A stretch of DNA of 64,000 bases from Micromonospora tarensis (lineage in GTDB: Bacteria; Actinomycetota; Actinomycetes; Mycobacteriales; Micromonosporaceae): NCBI RefSeq assembly GCF_016803395.1, contig NZ_JAEVHL010000015.1, positions 1 to 64,000 on the forward strand, read 5' to 3'. Positions 29,655 to 37,328 of the stretch are shown piece by piece. The notes under the pieces are model-generated. The model ran no database searches, had not been told where the DNA came from, and saw nothing but the letters and a program-made list of their open reading frames with translations. A program made the position numbers and the translations under genes. Every line of letters starts with the position of its first letter. The stretch's first letter is position 1.

Positions 29655-30872
29655 ATGCTTGAGACCGTCCGCGGACCACGCCAGCTGATAGTGGGCGAAG
29701 GGGTCGCCCAGAACATCCCACGAGTGGTGGCCGAAAGTGGCTCGCGCGTCCTCATCGTGACCGACCAGGTTCTTCTCGGGCAGCCGGGCGTGGCCGAGAT
29801 CGTGGCCGCCGTGCGGGAGAAGGTCGAGGTCGTCGAGGTGTTCTCCGACGCGACGTCGGACGTGCCACTCGCCGATGTCGCAGTGGCCGTCTCGGCCGCC
29901 GCCAGGGTGGACGCCGACGTGATCCTCGCCATCGGCGGCGGCACGGTGATCGACCTCGCCAAAATCGTCGGCGTCATCCGACGCCACGGTGGGACGCCGC
30001 GCGACTATTACGGCGAGTCGAGGGTGCCGGGGCCGACGGTTCCGCTCGTCGCGGTCCCGACCACCTCCGGCACCGGCTCCGAGCTGACACCGGTATCGGT
30101 GCTGACCGACCCGGACCGTGAGCTGAAGGTGGGGGTCTCCAGCGTCCACATCGTGCCCGACTTCGCCATCGTCGACCCCGAGCTCACCTACAGCTGCCCG
30201 GCGACCGTCACCGCCCACTCCGGCATCGACGCGTTCTGTCACGCGGTGGAGAGCTACACCGCGCGACCCCGGCCCCACGGACCGCGCGACCCGGTGGAGC
30301 AGGTGTTCCTCGGCCGCAACCCGATCACCGACCACTACGCGTTGCTGGCCGCGGAGCGGATCGCCCGTAGCCTGCGGCGTGCGGTCCGGGACGGCGGCGA
30401 CACGGACGCGCGCGCGGACATGTCCTACGGGTCCATGCTCGCCGGGCTCGCGTTCTCCCACGCGGGCAACGCGGCCCCGCACGCGCTCCAGTACCCCATC
30501 GGCGCGGCCACACACACGCCGCACGGCCTGGGCGTCGGGCTGCTCCTGCCCTACGCGCTGGACGCGGCCAGGGATGCCGTCGGCGACCGGTTGGCCATCC
30601 TCGCCCGGGTGTGCGGGCTCGACGTGACCGACGCCTCGGATGCCGAGGCCGCGGACACGTTCCTCAGCTGGCTCGACGGGCTCCTGGCCGACATCGGCAT
30701 CCCTGCCACCCTGGCGGACATCGGCGTGGCACGCGCCGACCTCCCGCGCTTCGCGGAGATGGCCAGTGGCGTCACCCGCCTGATCCAGAACCATCCCGGC
30801 CCGACCGACACCGCCAGCCTGACCGCGATCCTCGAAGCCGCCTGGGCTGGGGACCGGACCCGACACCCCTGA
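29655..30872 (+). CDS. Iron-containing (group III) alcohol dehydrogenase
   Basis: 405 residues. NAD-binding AIGGGTVIDLAKIVGV and PTTSGTGSELTPVSV, then the metal ligands in HSGIDAFCHAVES (Asp, His) and GNAAPHALQYPIGAATHTPHGLG (two His). The family contains 4-hydroxybutyrate, 1,3-propanediol and lactaldehyde dehydrogenases and maleylacetate reductases. With the semialdehyde-type ALDH next to it, an omega-hydroxyacid or polyol substrate is plausible. No further gene follows on this strand before the RiPP cluster. Confidence 0.93.
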   Translation: MLETVRGPRQLIVGEGVAQNIPRVVAESGSRVLIVTDQVLLGQPGVAEIVAAVREKVEVVEVFSDATSDVPLADVAVAVSAAARVDADVILAIGGGTVIDLAKIVGVIRRHGGTPRDYYGESRVPGPTVPLVAVPTTSGTGSELTPVSVLTDPDRELKVGVSSVHIVPDFAIVDPELTYSCPATVTAHSGIDAFCHAVESYTARPRPHGPRDPVEQVFLGRNPITDHYALLAAERIARSLRRAVRDGGDTDARADMSYGSMLAGLAFSHAGNAAPHALQYPIGAATHTPHGLGVGLLLPYALDAARDAVGDRLAILARVCGLDVTDASDAEAADTFLSWLDGLLADIGIPATLADIGVARADLPRFAEMASGVTRLIQNHPGPTDTASLTAILEAAWAGDRTRHP

Positions 30873-31014
30873 CTCGATCCGCCCCGGATGATCGTTCGTC
30901 GGATCATGCCGTGCGCTGCCGGCTCACGTCCCGGCGGGCGATCCGACAATACCGCGCAAACCCATCACTCGCGATCGTCGAGACGCGGTGACGGACAGCA
31001 TCGGGAGAACTACT

Positions 31015-31038
31015 GAATCCGCCCCGGATTCCTTGACG
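31015..31038 (+). promoter_or_regulatory. Palindrome next to a possible -35 box upstream of the RiPP cluster
   Basis: GAATCCG-CCC-CGGATTC (31015-31031) is directly followed by TTGACG (31033-31038), about 70 nt before the first biosynthetic start codon. No convincing -10 was found. Candidate operator/promoter for the cluster. Confidence 0.35.
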
Positions 31039-31106
31039 CTCGATATCGGCGTCACGAAGAGTCCGTGCTGTCAGAGTCCCGCAGAGATCGACGCTTGGGA
31101 GATCAG

Positions 31107-33209
31107 ATGACGGACCCGGGGTCGCTGGGCGCCACCGGACTGGACGCCCGGCCCCGCCTGCGCGGCGACGTGGTCTGGCTGCCGAGCGAGGAGGGCGTCT
31201 ACGTCCGCAGCGCCCAGGCCGCGATGCTGCTGCGCGGCTCGTCGACCTACCGGCTGATGTCCACCATCAGCCCCTACCTGACCGGCGACCACAGCGTGTC
31301 GGAGCTGTGCGCGGGACTACCGAAGGCGCAGTCGGTCGCCGTCGCCAACCTGGTGCAGGCCCTGATCGATCGCGGCATGGCCCACGACTTCGCACCGCCA
31401 CCGGAAGCCGCGCTGCCACCGGCACTGACCGCGCTCTTCGCCGACCAGATCGCGTTCCTCGGCCACTTCGCCGATGACCCGGTCGCGCGATTCCTGAGTT
31501 ACCGGAGCGCCCGGGTGGTGGCAGTCGGGGCGGGCGAAGGGCTGCACGCGCTCGCTACCGGCCTGCTCCGCAACGGCCTCGGCACGCTGCGACTCTCCGG
31601 CCCCGCAGCCGACGACCCGTACCGCCGGGACATCGAGGCGGAGGCGTCCGCGATGGACGCCACTGTCGAAGTCACCGACAGCTTCGACGACGCCGACGTC
31701 GTCGTCTACTGCGCGGACGAGGCCGATCTGGCACTCGTCGCCGAACTAGCCCGACGCTGCCGGGCCGCCGGCATACGATTCCTGCCGGCCGTCCTACGCG
31801 GGCAGCGCGCGGTACTCGGCCCGTTCGCCGGCCCGGCGACCGCCGGCTGCTGGACCTGCGCCCAGCTACGGCTGGCCGCCAACGATCCACCGGCGGTGGC
31901 CGCCGACACGTGGCGGGCGATCGCGCTGGGGCCGATCAGCCCGGACCAGTCGGCAGTCACCGGAACGGTCAGCCGGATGATCGGCAACGCCGCCGCGTTC
32001 GACGTGTTCCGCGAGCTGTCCGGCGCGCTCCCGCCGGAGACCAGGGGCGCGGTGGTCGTGCAGGAAGCCGTGACCCTGGAGGCGAGCCTTTCTCGGCTGA
32101 TCGCCCATCCGCACTGCCCCACCTGTGCCGGCAGCGGCCTGGCGGCCGAGCCACCCGACCCGGACGAGTCGGAGCAGTCTCGTTACGAGCGGCTGGCCGG
32201 CCTGATCGACCCCCGGACCGGGATCTTCTCCGAGTTCACCGACGACCAACTGCGCCAGTCCCCGTTGCCCACCGGACGGTTACGGGTCGCCCCACCAGCG
32301 GGGTACGGCGGCGTGCCACGGGAATTCGTCGCCTTCGACGTCGAGACGGTCCTCCGCGCCCGGATGTCCGCCATCCGCGTCGCCGTCGGCCACTACGCGG
32401 ACCTGCTCGCCGCCGTGCCGACCCGGGTGACCCGGTCGGACGAGCTCGACGCGCCAACGATCCGGCCGGAGCAGCTCGCCACCTGGGCAGGGCTGCGGGC
32501 GACCGGGCCGGATGAGCGGACCGGCTGGATCCGGGCGATCTCGCTGGTGACGGGGGAACCCCGGTACGTACCCGCCGCAGCGGCTTTCCCGAACACCTCG
32601 TGGAACCGGGAGTGCGGCTTCGAGGTCGGCCCGGCCGGCATCGGCGTGGGTAACGACCCGACCTCGGCGGCCGACGCCGGGCTCCGCAACGCGCTCGCCT
32701 ACCAGTGCCTGGAACGCCTGCTTCGGGGCCAGGCCCCGGTCGCGGCGCTCGATCCGGCCGCGCTGGGCGACGACACCCAGCTGGCCTTTCTCCGGGACTG
32801 CCTCGGACACCTCGGTCACGCCCCGGTGCTCCGACTCGTGGATGACGGGCCGGTGCCGGTGGTACTGGCCGGGCTCGACCAGCCGGACGAGTCTGGGTGG
32901 CGGGTCGGCGTCGGCGAAGATCGCGCCGAGGCGGTCCGACACGCGCTGACGCAGTTGCTCGGCAGCGTGCAGGTCGCCACCTACCACGACGAGCCGGTCG
33001 ACCTCGGGGACCCGCTCATCGCCAACCTGCCTCCGGTGCTCACACCGACCGTCGTACCGCACGCCGAAGTCGGCCCGGCAGGTCGCGCGGCACTGCTCGA
33101 TCACCTCAACGACCACGGACACGACGCCCTGTTCGTCGCCACCACCCCGGCCGACGTCGCGGCCATCGGCGGCTACCACTGCGGACGGGTGTTGATCAGC
33201 GGTCGCTAG
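31107..33209 (+). CDS. E1-like (ThiF/Ocin-ThiF) leader-peptide-binding protein of azole RiPP synthesis
   Basis: 700 residues from 31107 (MTDPGSLGATGLD), with GGGAG nearby; the frame is open 14 codons further up. Residues ~1-95 look like a winged-helix RiPP recognition element (DVVWLPSEEGVYVRS). An E1/ThiF-like Rossmann part follows (VVAVGAGEGLHAL, about 130-240). A zinc tetrad is visible as CWTC (248/251) and CPTC (337/340). The long C-terminal part (about 380-700, e.g. SWNRECGFEVGPAG) resembles a degenerate YcaO-type domain. In LAP and thiopeptide pathways this C-protein (TbtF type) binds the leader and presents the core to the YcaO enzyme. It sits just before the precursor gene. Confidence 0.85.
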   Translation: MTDPGSLGATGLDARPRLRGDVVWLPSEEGVYVRSAQAAMLLRGSSTYRLMSTISPYLTGDHSVSELCAGLPKAQSVAVANLVQALIDRGMAHDFAPPPEAALPPALTALFADQIAFLGHFADDPVARFLSYRSARVVAVGAGEGLHALATGLLRNGLGTLRLSGPAADDPYRRDIEAEASAMDATVEVTDSFDDADVVVYCADEADLALVAELARRCRAAGIRFLPAVLRGQRAVLGPFAGPATAGCWTCAQLRLAANDPPAVAADTWRAIALGPISPDQSAVTGTVSRMIGNAAAFDVFRELSGALPPETRGAVVVQEAVTLEASLSRLIAHPHCPTCAGSGLAAEPPDPDESEQSRYERLAGLIDPRTGIFSEFTDDQLRQSPLPTGRLRVAPPAGYGGVPREFVAFDVETVLRARMSAIRVAVGHYADLLAAVPTRVTRSDELDAPTIRPEQLATWAGLRATGPDERTGWIRAISLVTGEPRYVPAAAAFPNTSWNRECGFEVGPAGIGVGNDPTSAADAGLRNALAYQCLERLLRGQAPVAALDPAALGDDTQLAFLRDCLGHLGHAPVLRLVDDGPVPVVLAGLDQPDESGWRVGVGEDRAEAVRHALTQLLGSVQVATYHDEPVDLGDPLIANLPPVLTPTVVPHAEVGPAGRAALLDHLNDHGHDALFVATTPADVAAIGGYHCGRVLISGR

Positions 33210-33346
33210 TGCGGGCGGTACGCCGGCACTGGCGACCGAACCAGCGGCACCGCTGATGACACGCGACAAACCGACGCCGCCGACAGCATCCGGATGGGCG
33301 GCGGATGACCAGCGCACCCATCGGTGAGGGACCACCCGGTAGGGCA

Positions 33347-33367
33347 CCCGTACGGGAAGGGAGGTGA
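33347..33367 (+). promoter_or_regulatory. Near-consensus ribosome site of the precursor gene, with palindrome
   Basis: GGGAGGTGA (33359-33367) is almost fully complementary to the 16S 3' end, 3 nt before the ATG, and is the strongest ribosome site in the window. It is immediately preceded by the palindrome CCCGTACGGG (33347-33356). High precursor translation is expected. Confidence 0.75.
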
Positions 33368-33370
33368 CAC

Positions 33371-33580
33371 ATGCTTACCAACCAGCTGAAAGACGAGCTC
33401 CTCCAGATCGAGGCCGAGACCTTCGAGATTCTCGACCTGACCGAGGTCGGTCAGGACCTGGCCGGTTTCCCGGACCAGGAAGCGGGTTCCTGTAGTTCGA
33501 GCTGCTCCTGCTCGAGCTGCTGCTCCTGCTCGACGTCCAGCTGCTGCAGCACCAGCTCCAGCACCTCTAGCTGCGGCTGA
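33371..33580 (+). CDS. RiPP precursor with Cys/Ser/Thr-only core
   Basis: 69 residues. The acidic leader (residues 1-39, with FEILDLTEVGQDL, like the leader motifs of thiopeptide and LAP precursors) ends PDQEAG. The core, residues 40-69, has 17 Ser, 9 Cys, 3 Thr and a final Gly: 29 of 30 positions can become azol(in)e or dehydroamino acid. Fragments: SCSSSCSCSSCCSC and the tail TSSSTSSCG. Cleavage after Gly39 is an inference. Ser is encoded by both codon boxes (nine TCN, eight AGY), so the composition is kept by selection on protein, not by a DNA repeat. Flanked by the C-protein gene and, downstream, two hairpins, then the YcaO gene. Confidence 0.9.
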   Translation: MLTNQLKDELLQIEAETFEILDLTEVGQDLAGFPDQEAGSCSSSCSCSSCCSCSTSSCCSTSSSTSSCG

Positions 33581-33615
33581 CCGCGACGGGCGGTCTCGAC
33601 CACCGCCCGTCGCGG
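33581..33615 (+). terminator. Hairpin directly after the precursor stop
   Basis: Perfect 14-bp stem CCGCGACGGGCGGT / ACCGCCCGTCGCGG with a 7-nt loop, starting on the base after the TGA. It probably acts as a partial terminator or 3' stabiliser, giving more precursor mRNA than mRNA for the enzymes. Confidence 0.75.
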
Positions 33616-33717
33616 GGCAACACCCCGACAGCACCATCGACCACAAAATACCGGCCGGGTGCCCTACTCGGTGGTCCCAACCCACTCCGCCTGATTGCCA
33701 TCCCCCGACAAGGCGGC

Positions 33718-33748
33718 GACTGGTCCGGCCAGCCCGGCCGGACCAGTC
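33718..33748 (+). terminator. Second hairpin in the precursor-YcaO gap
   Basis: Perfect 13-bp stem GACTGGTCCGGCC / GGCCGGACCAGTC with a 5-nt loop, 45 nt before the YcaO start. It is either a second attenuator or part of the leader of the biosynthetic transcript. Confidence 0.6.
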
Positions 33749-33793
33749 ATCTCCTACCAGAGCCGACCCGTCGAGATGTGAGGAGCGGTGCCC

Positions 33794-35698
33794 ATGACCG
33801 CCAGCACGGCCCAGCTCTCCACCCCGGTGGAGACGGTGACCAGGTACCTGTCGGAGCAGGCGCGCGGGCTACCGTACGACGTCGACGTCGACGTGCTGGG
33901 TCTGGACGATCGGTTGACCGGGCCGGTGTCTCCAGCGCAGCCCACAAGCCAGGTCCTGCTACCGGTACGGCTCTACGGTCACACCGCGCTCGTCGGGCCG
34001 GTCGGTTCGGACATCCCCCCGTGCGTGCGCTGCCTGGAGCGACGCTGGCAGGAGACCCGGCCGATGGCCGAGCGGCGCGCGCTCGAACGAGTGGCCGTGG
34101 CCGGCGCCAACGGGGCACACGGCGTGGGCGGCACCGGCGGTGTCGACGCGGCGGCCCTCCTACCGACCACCCTGAGCCGGCTCTGGCAGGTCGCCAGCCA
34201 CCTGCTGGCGCAGCCGCCGACCGCGCCGGGCACGGCACCGGTGTACGAGGTCACCCTCGACACCGCCGTGGTACGACGGCACACCCTGATCGCCGACTCA
34301 CTCTGCCCCCGGTGCGCGACGCCGGTCGCGGACACCGCGGAGCACGCGGATCGGCCCCTCGTCGCCCGCCCGAAGCCGGCGCCTGACCGGTACCGGCTGC
34401 GCGGCACCGAGGAGTATCGCCTGCACGGTTACGTGGACCGGGTCTGCGGCCCGCTCGGCACCTCGGCGACGCGCGTCTACCAGTTCGGCGCCACCGCCCC
34501 GGTCAGCGGACTGTTCCGAATCCGCAGCAAATACGACCTGCACGACTCCTGGTGGAGCGGCCACGCCGACAGCTATGCCGAGAGCGAACGCGCCGGGATC
34601 CTGGAGGGCCTGGAACGGTACGCCGGCCAGCAACCACGGGCCCGGACGGTAGGCGTCCACGACAGCTACGCCAACCTCGGCCCGAACGCGCTCGACCCAC
34701 GCGAGTGCGGCAGCTACCGCAGTGGTTTCTACGAGCAGTCGCACCACGCCCAGCCGTTCCACCCGGAGCTGTCGATGCGCTGGGTCTGGGGTCAGTCACT
34801 GCGCGATCTGCGGCCGGTACTCGTACCCGAACAGCTCGTCTACTACCTCGACCGGCACCGTGGGGAGGACAACTTCGTCCAGGAGTGCTCCAACGGCTGT
34901 GCCAGCGGCAGTTGCCCGGAGGAGGCCGCGCTCTACGGGCTGCTGGAACTGATCGAACGGGACGCCTTCCTCCTCACCTGGTACACGGGGCGGACCGTAC
35001 CGGAGATCGACATCCGTACGGTCCGCAGCCCCGAGGTCCAGTTCATGCGCGAACGGATCAACCTCTTCGGCTACGACGTGCGCCTCTTCGACCTCCGGAT
35101 GGACCTGCCGGTGCCGGTGGTGATGGCGGTGGCGGTACGTCGCGACGGCGGGATCGGCAACCTCTGCTTCGCCGCCGGCAGCTCACTCGACCCCGAGGAC
35201 GCGGTCCGGGCCGCGCTCTGCGAGACCGCGTCGTACGTGCCCGGCTTCACCCAACGGGTGACCGCCACCCTCGACGAGGTCCGCCCGATGGCCACCAACT
35301 ACGAGCGGCTGACCGAGCTGCGCCATCACGCGCTGCTCTACGGCCTGCCCGAGATGGCCGAACACGCCGCCTTCCTCTTCGCCGACCCGCCCCTGCGCGG
35401 CATGGCGGAGCTGTACGACGACTGGCTCGCCGAACGACCGGTCAACCACGATCTCACCGACGATCTGCGCTACGTCGTGGACCAGGTTGCGGCGCTCGGC
35501 ACCGACGTGCTCGTGGTCGACCAGACCTGCCCGGAACAGCGCCTCTGCGGGGTGCACACCAGCGCGGTCGTCGCCCCGGGGCTGCTCCCCATCGACTTCG
35601 GCTGGGCCCGCCAGCGGGCGCTGCACCATCCGCGACTGGCCACCTGGCTGAAGCGCACCCGCGCCACCGCGAACCTCCACCCACACCCCTTCCCGTGA
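33794..35698 (+). CDS. YcaO-domain azoline cyclodehydratase
   Basis: 634 residues counted from the ATG at 33794 (GAGGAG with 9-nt spacing; a GTG at 33788 is too close). An N-terminal extension has a zinc-type Cys tetrad, CVRC and CPRC (about residues 77-80 and 171-174). The YcaO domain (about 230-634) has the ATP/Mg motifs ESERAGILEGLERYAG and EEAALYGLLELIERDAF, with ALCETASYVPG, and ends with the proline-rich tail HPHPFP typical of azoline-forming YcaO enzymes. It phosphorylates the peptide amide to form thiazolines or (methyl)oxazolines at Cys/Ser/Thr. It needs the leader-binding protein at 31107 as partner. Confidence 0.93.
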   Translation: MTASTAQLSTPVETVTRYLSEQARGLPYDVDVDVLGLDDRLTGPVSPAQPTSQVLLPVRLYGHTALVGPVGSDIPPCVRCLERRWQETRPMAERRALERVAVAGANGAHGVGGTGGVDAAALLPTTLSRLWQVASHLLAQPPTAPGTAPVYEVTLDTAVVRRHTLIADSLCPRCATPVADTAEHADRPLVARPKPAPDRYRLRGTEEYRLHGYVDRVCGPLGTSATRVYQFGATAPVSGLFRIRSKYDLHDSWWSGHADSYAESERAGILEGLERYAGQQPRARTVGVHDSYANLGPNALDPRECGSYRSGFYEQSHHAQPFHPELSMRWVWGQSLRDLRPVLVPEQLVYYLDRHRGEDNFVQECSNGCASGSCPEEAALYGLLELIERDAFLLTWYTGRTVPEIDIRTVRSPEVQFMRERINLFGYDVRLFDLRMDLPVPVVMAVAVRRDGGIGNLCFAAGSSLDPEDAVRAALCETASYVPGFTQRVTATLDEVRPMATNYERLTELRHHALLYGLPEMAEHAAFLFADPPLRGMAELYDDWLAERPVNHDLTDDLRYVVDQVAALGTDVLVVDQTCPEQRLCGVHTSAVVAPGLLPIDFGWARQRALHHPRLATWLKRTRATANLHPHPFP

Positions 35699-35712
35699 GA
35701 CAGGCGTACCCG

Positions 35713-37319
35713 ATGACAGAAGAGTCCACGCAGGTCGTACGGGAGTACGCCGAGGCCGTCTTCCGGCGGTACAGCCAGCCCCTCACGCCTCCCGGCTTCG
35801 AGGTGGACTGGTCCGACGCCCCACCGAAGAACACCACCTACCCGGGCGCACCGATGCTCGCCGCACCGCGCTGGTCGGCCCGCCAGTTGGGCCGGCTGCC
35901 CGACCTGCTCGCCGCCGGCGACGACACCGACAGGCCGTGGACAGCGGCCGAGGTGAGCACGCTGGCCAGCCTCGCGTACGCGGTCCAGGAGCGGCGGGTG
36001 GCCGCCAGTTGGAACCAGGACCTGCTCACCCAGACGCACTATCCGAAAGCGACCTGGAGTCGGGGCACCGCGTCCGGCGGCGGCATGTACCCACTGGAGA
36101 TCTACTGGGTTGCCGGTGCCGGTGCCCCGACCCGCCCCGGCGTCTACCACTTCCACACCGCGCACCGGGCCTGGCAGCGATTGGCCAACGGTGACCACGC
36201 CAGCGCCATCAGTGACGCCTGCCTCGGCGACACCGGCGGACAACGGGCCGACCAGTTCCTGGTGGTCACGGTGCGGTTCTGGAAGAACGCCTACAAATAC
36301 CACAACTTCTGCTACCACGTGGTCACCCAGGACCTGGGTGCGCTGCTCGGGTCCTGGCAGCTGATCGGCCGAGGCCTCGGCCGGCAGCTGCGACCGGTGC
36401 TCTGGTTCGCCGACGAGACGATCAACACGCGGCTCGGGCTGGTCACCGAGTCGGAGAGCGCGCTGGCTGTCGTACCGTTGCCGGGGCCGCCGCCGACCGG
36501 CAATCCGCCGGCCGCGGCGGCGGTGCGGGCGGCCCGCTTCGAACGGTCCAGCCGCGCCTTCCAGCCCGAACTGCTGGCGCCTGTGCACCGGGCGACACTG
36601 CTGACCACCGAAGCACGACCGGCGGCGCTGCCGGTCGAGCCGCCACCCGCCCCGCACGGCACCGGGCTCGCCCTACCCGAACTCCCGGCCCAGCGGTGGC
36701 GGACCGACCTGAGCGCGGCGCTACGCCGCAGGCGGTCGAGCTTCGGCCAGTTCAGCCGGGGCCGCCGGCTCACCGCGGCCGAGCTGGGCGGGATCCTGCG
36801 CTGCGCCGCCGCCGGTCTCGCCTTCCCCACCGACCTGACCGGCCCGGCACCGCTCGCCCGGCTACACGCGGTGGTCAACGACGTGGACGGGCTTCCCGCC
36901 GGGAGCTACACCTACGAGCCCGCCGGGCATCGACTCACACCGGTACGGGTCGAGCCGATGGCCGGGCTGCTCCAGCGCGCCTACGAACTCAACAACTACA
37001 ACATGGAGCAGGTCGCCGCGGTACTCGCCATCTCCGGCCGGCTGGCCGAGGCGCTCGACCACTTCGGCCCGCGCGGATACCGACTGCTCAACGCGGTCGC
37101 CGGCAGCTCGGCACAGGTCACCTACCTGGCGGCGACGTCCTCGGGGTGGGGTGCGGCACCGTCCTCGGGCTGGACAACCAGGTGCTGGACGAGGCGCTCG
37201 GACTGACCGGCACCGGTCACCGAACCCTGCTGTTCACCCTGATCGGACACGACCGCCCAGCTCACGGCGGCCTCGACTACCCGGTCGCCCCGCCGACCGG
37301 CACCGCACAGCCGAGCTGA
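35713..37319 (+). CDS. SagB-type FMN azoline dehydrogenase, apparent 1-bp frameshift near the 3' end
   Basis: SagB/ThcOx-like protein with two nitroreductase-type halves: SRGTASGGGMYPLEIYWVA with KYHNFCYHVVTQDLGALLG in the first, RRRSSFGQFSRGRRLTAAEL and LNAVAGSSAQVTYLAA in the second. It would oxidise azolines to azoles. In the given sequence the frame stops at 37206 after an abnormal tail. The expected C-terminus (GCGTVLGLDNQVLDEALGL, then LLFTLIGHDRP) continues in another frame to 37319, ten bases before the next start. Restoring one G in the G-run at 37141-37151 joins both parts. The feature spans the reconstructed gene. Sequencing error, true mutation and programmed slippage are all possible; the first is favoured. 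Confidence 0.85.
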
Positions 37320-37328
37320 GGAGGCAGC

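Noticed and set aside
29513..29663. Small ORF of about 49 codons between the aldehyde and alcohol dehydrogenase genes (GTG start overlapping the first stop)
   Set aside because: No ribosome site beyond the overlap, no recognisable product, and it runs into the alcohol dehydrogenase start; kept out for lack of support.
33490..33570. A leucine-rich open frame overlapping the precursor core in another frame
   Set aside because: It arises because AGC/TGC/TCC codons read out of frame become CTG/CTC; it has no start or ribosome site of its own.
33718..33748. Interpretation of the second hairpin as a riboswitch
   Set aside because: It is a single short perfect stem-loop with no conserved aptamer features; an attenuator or terminator is the simpler reading.
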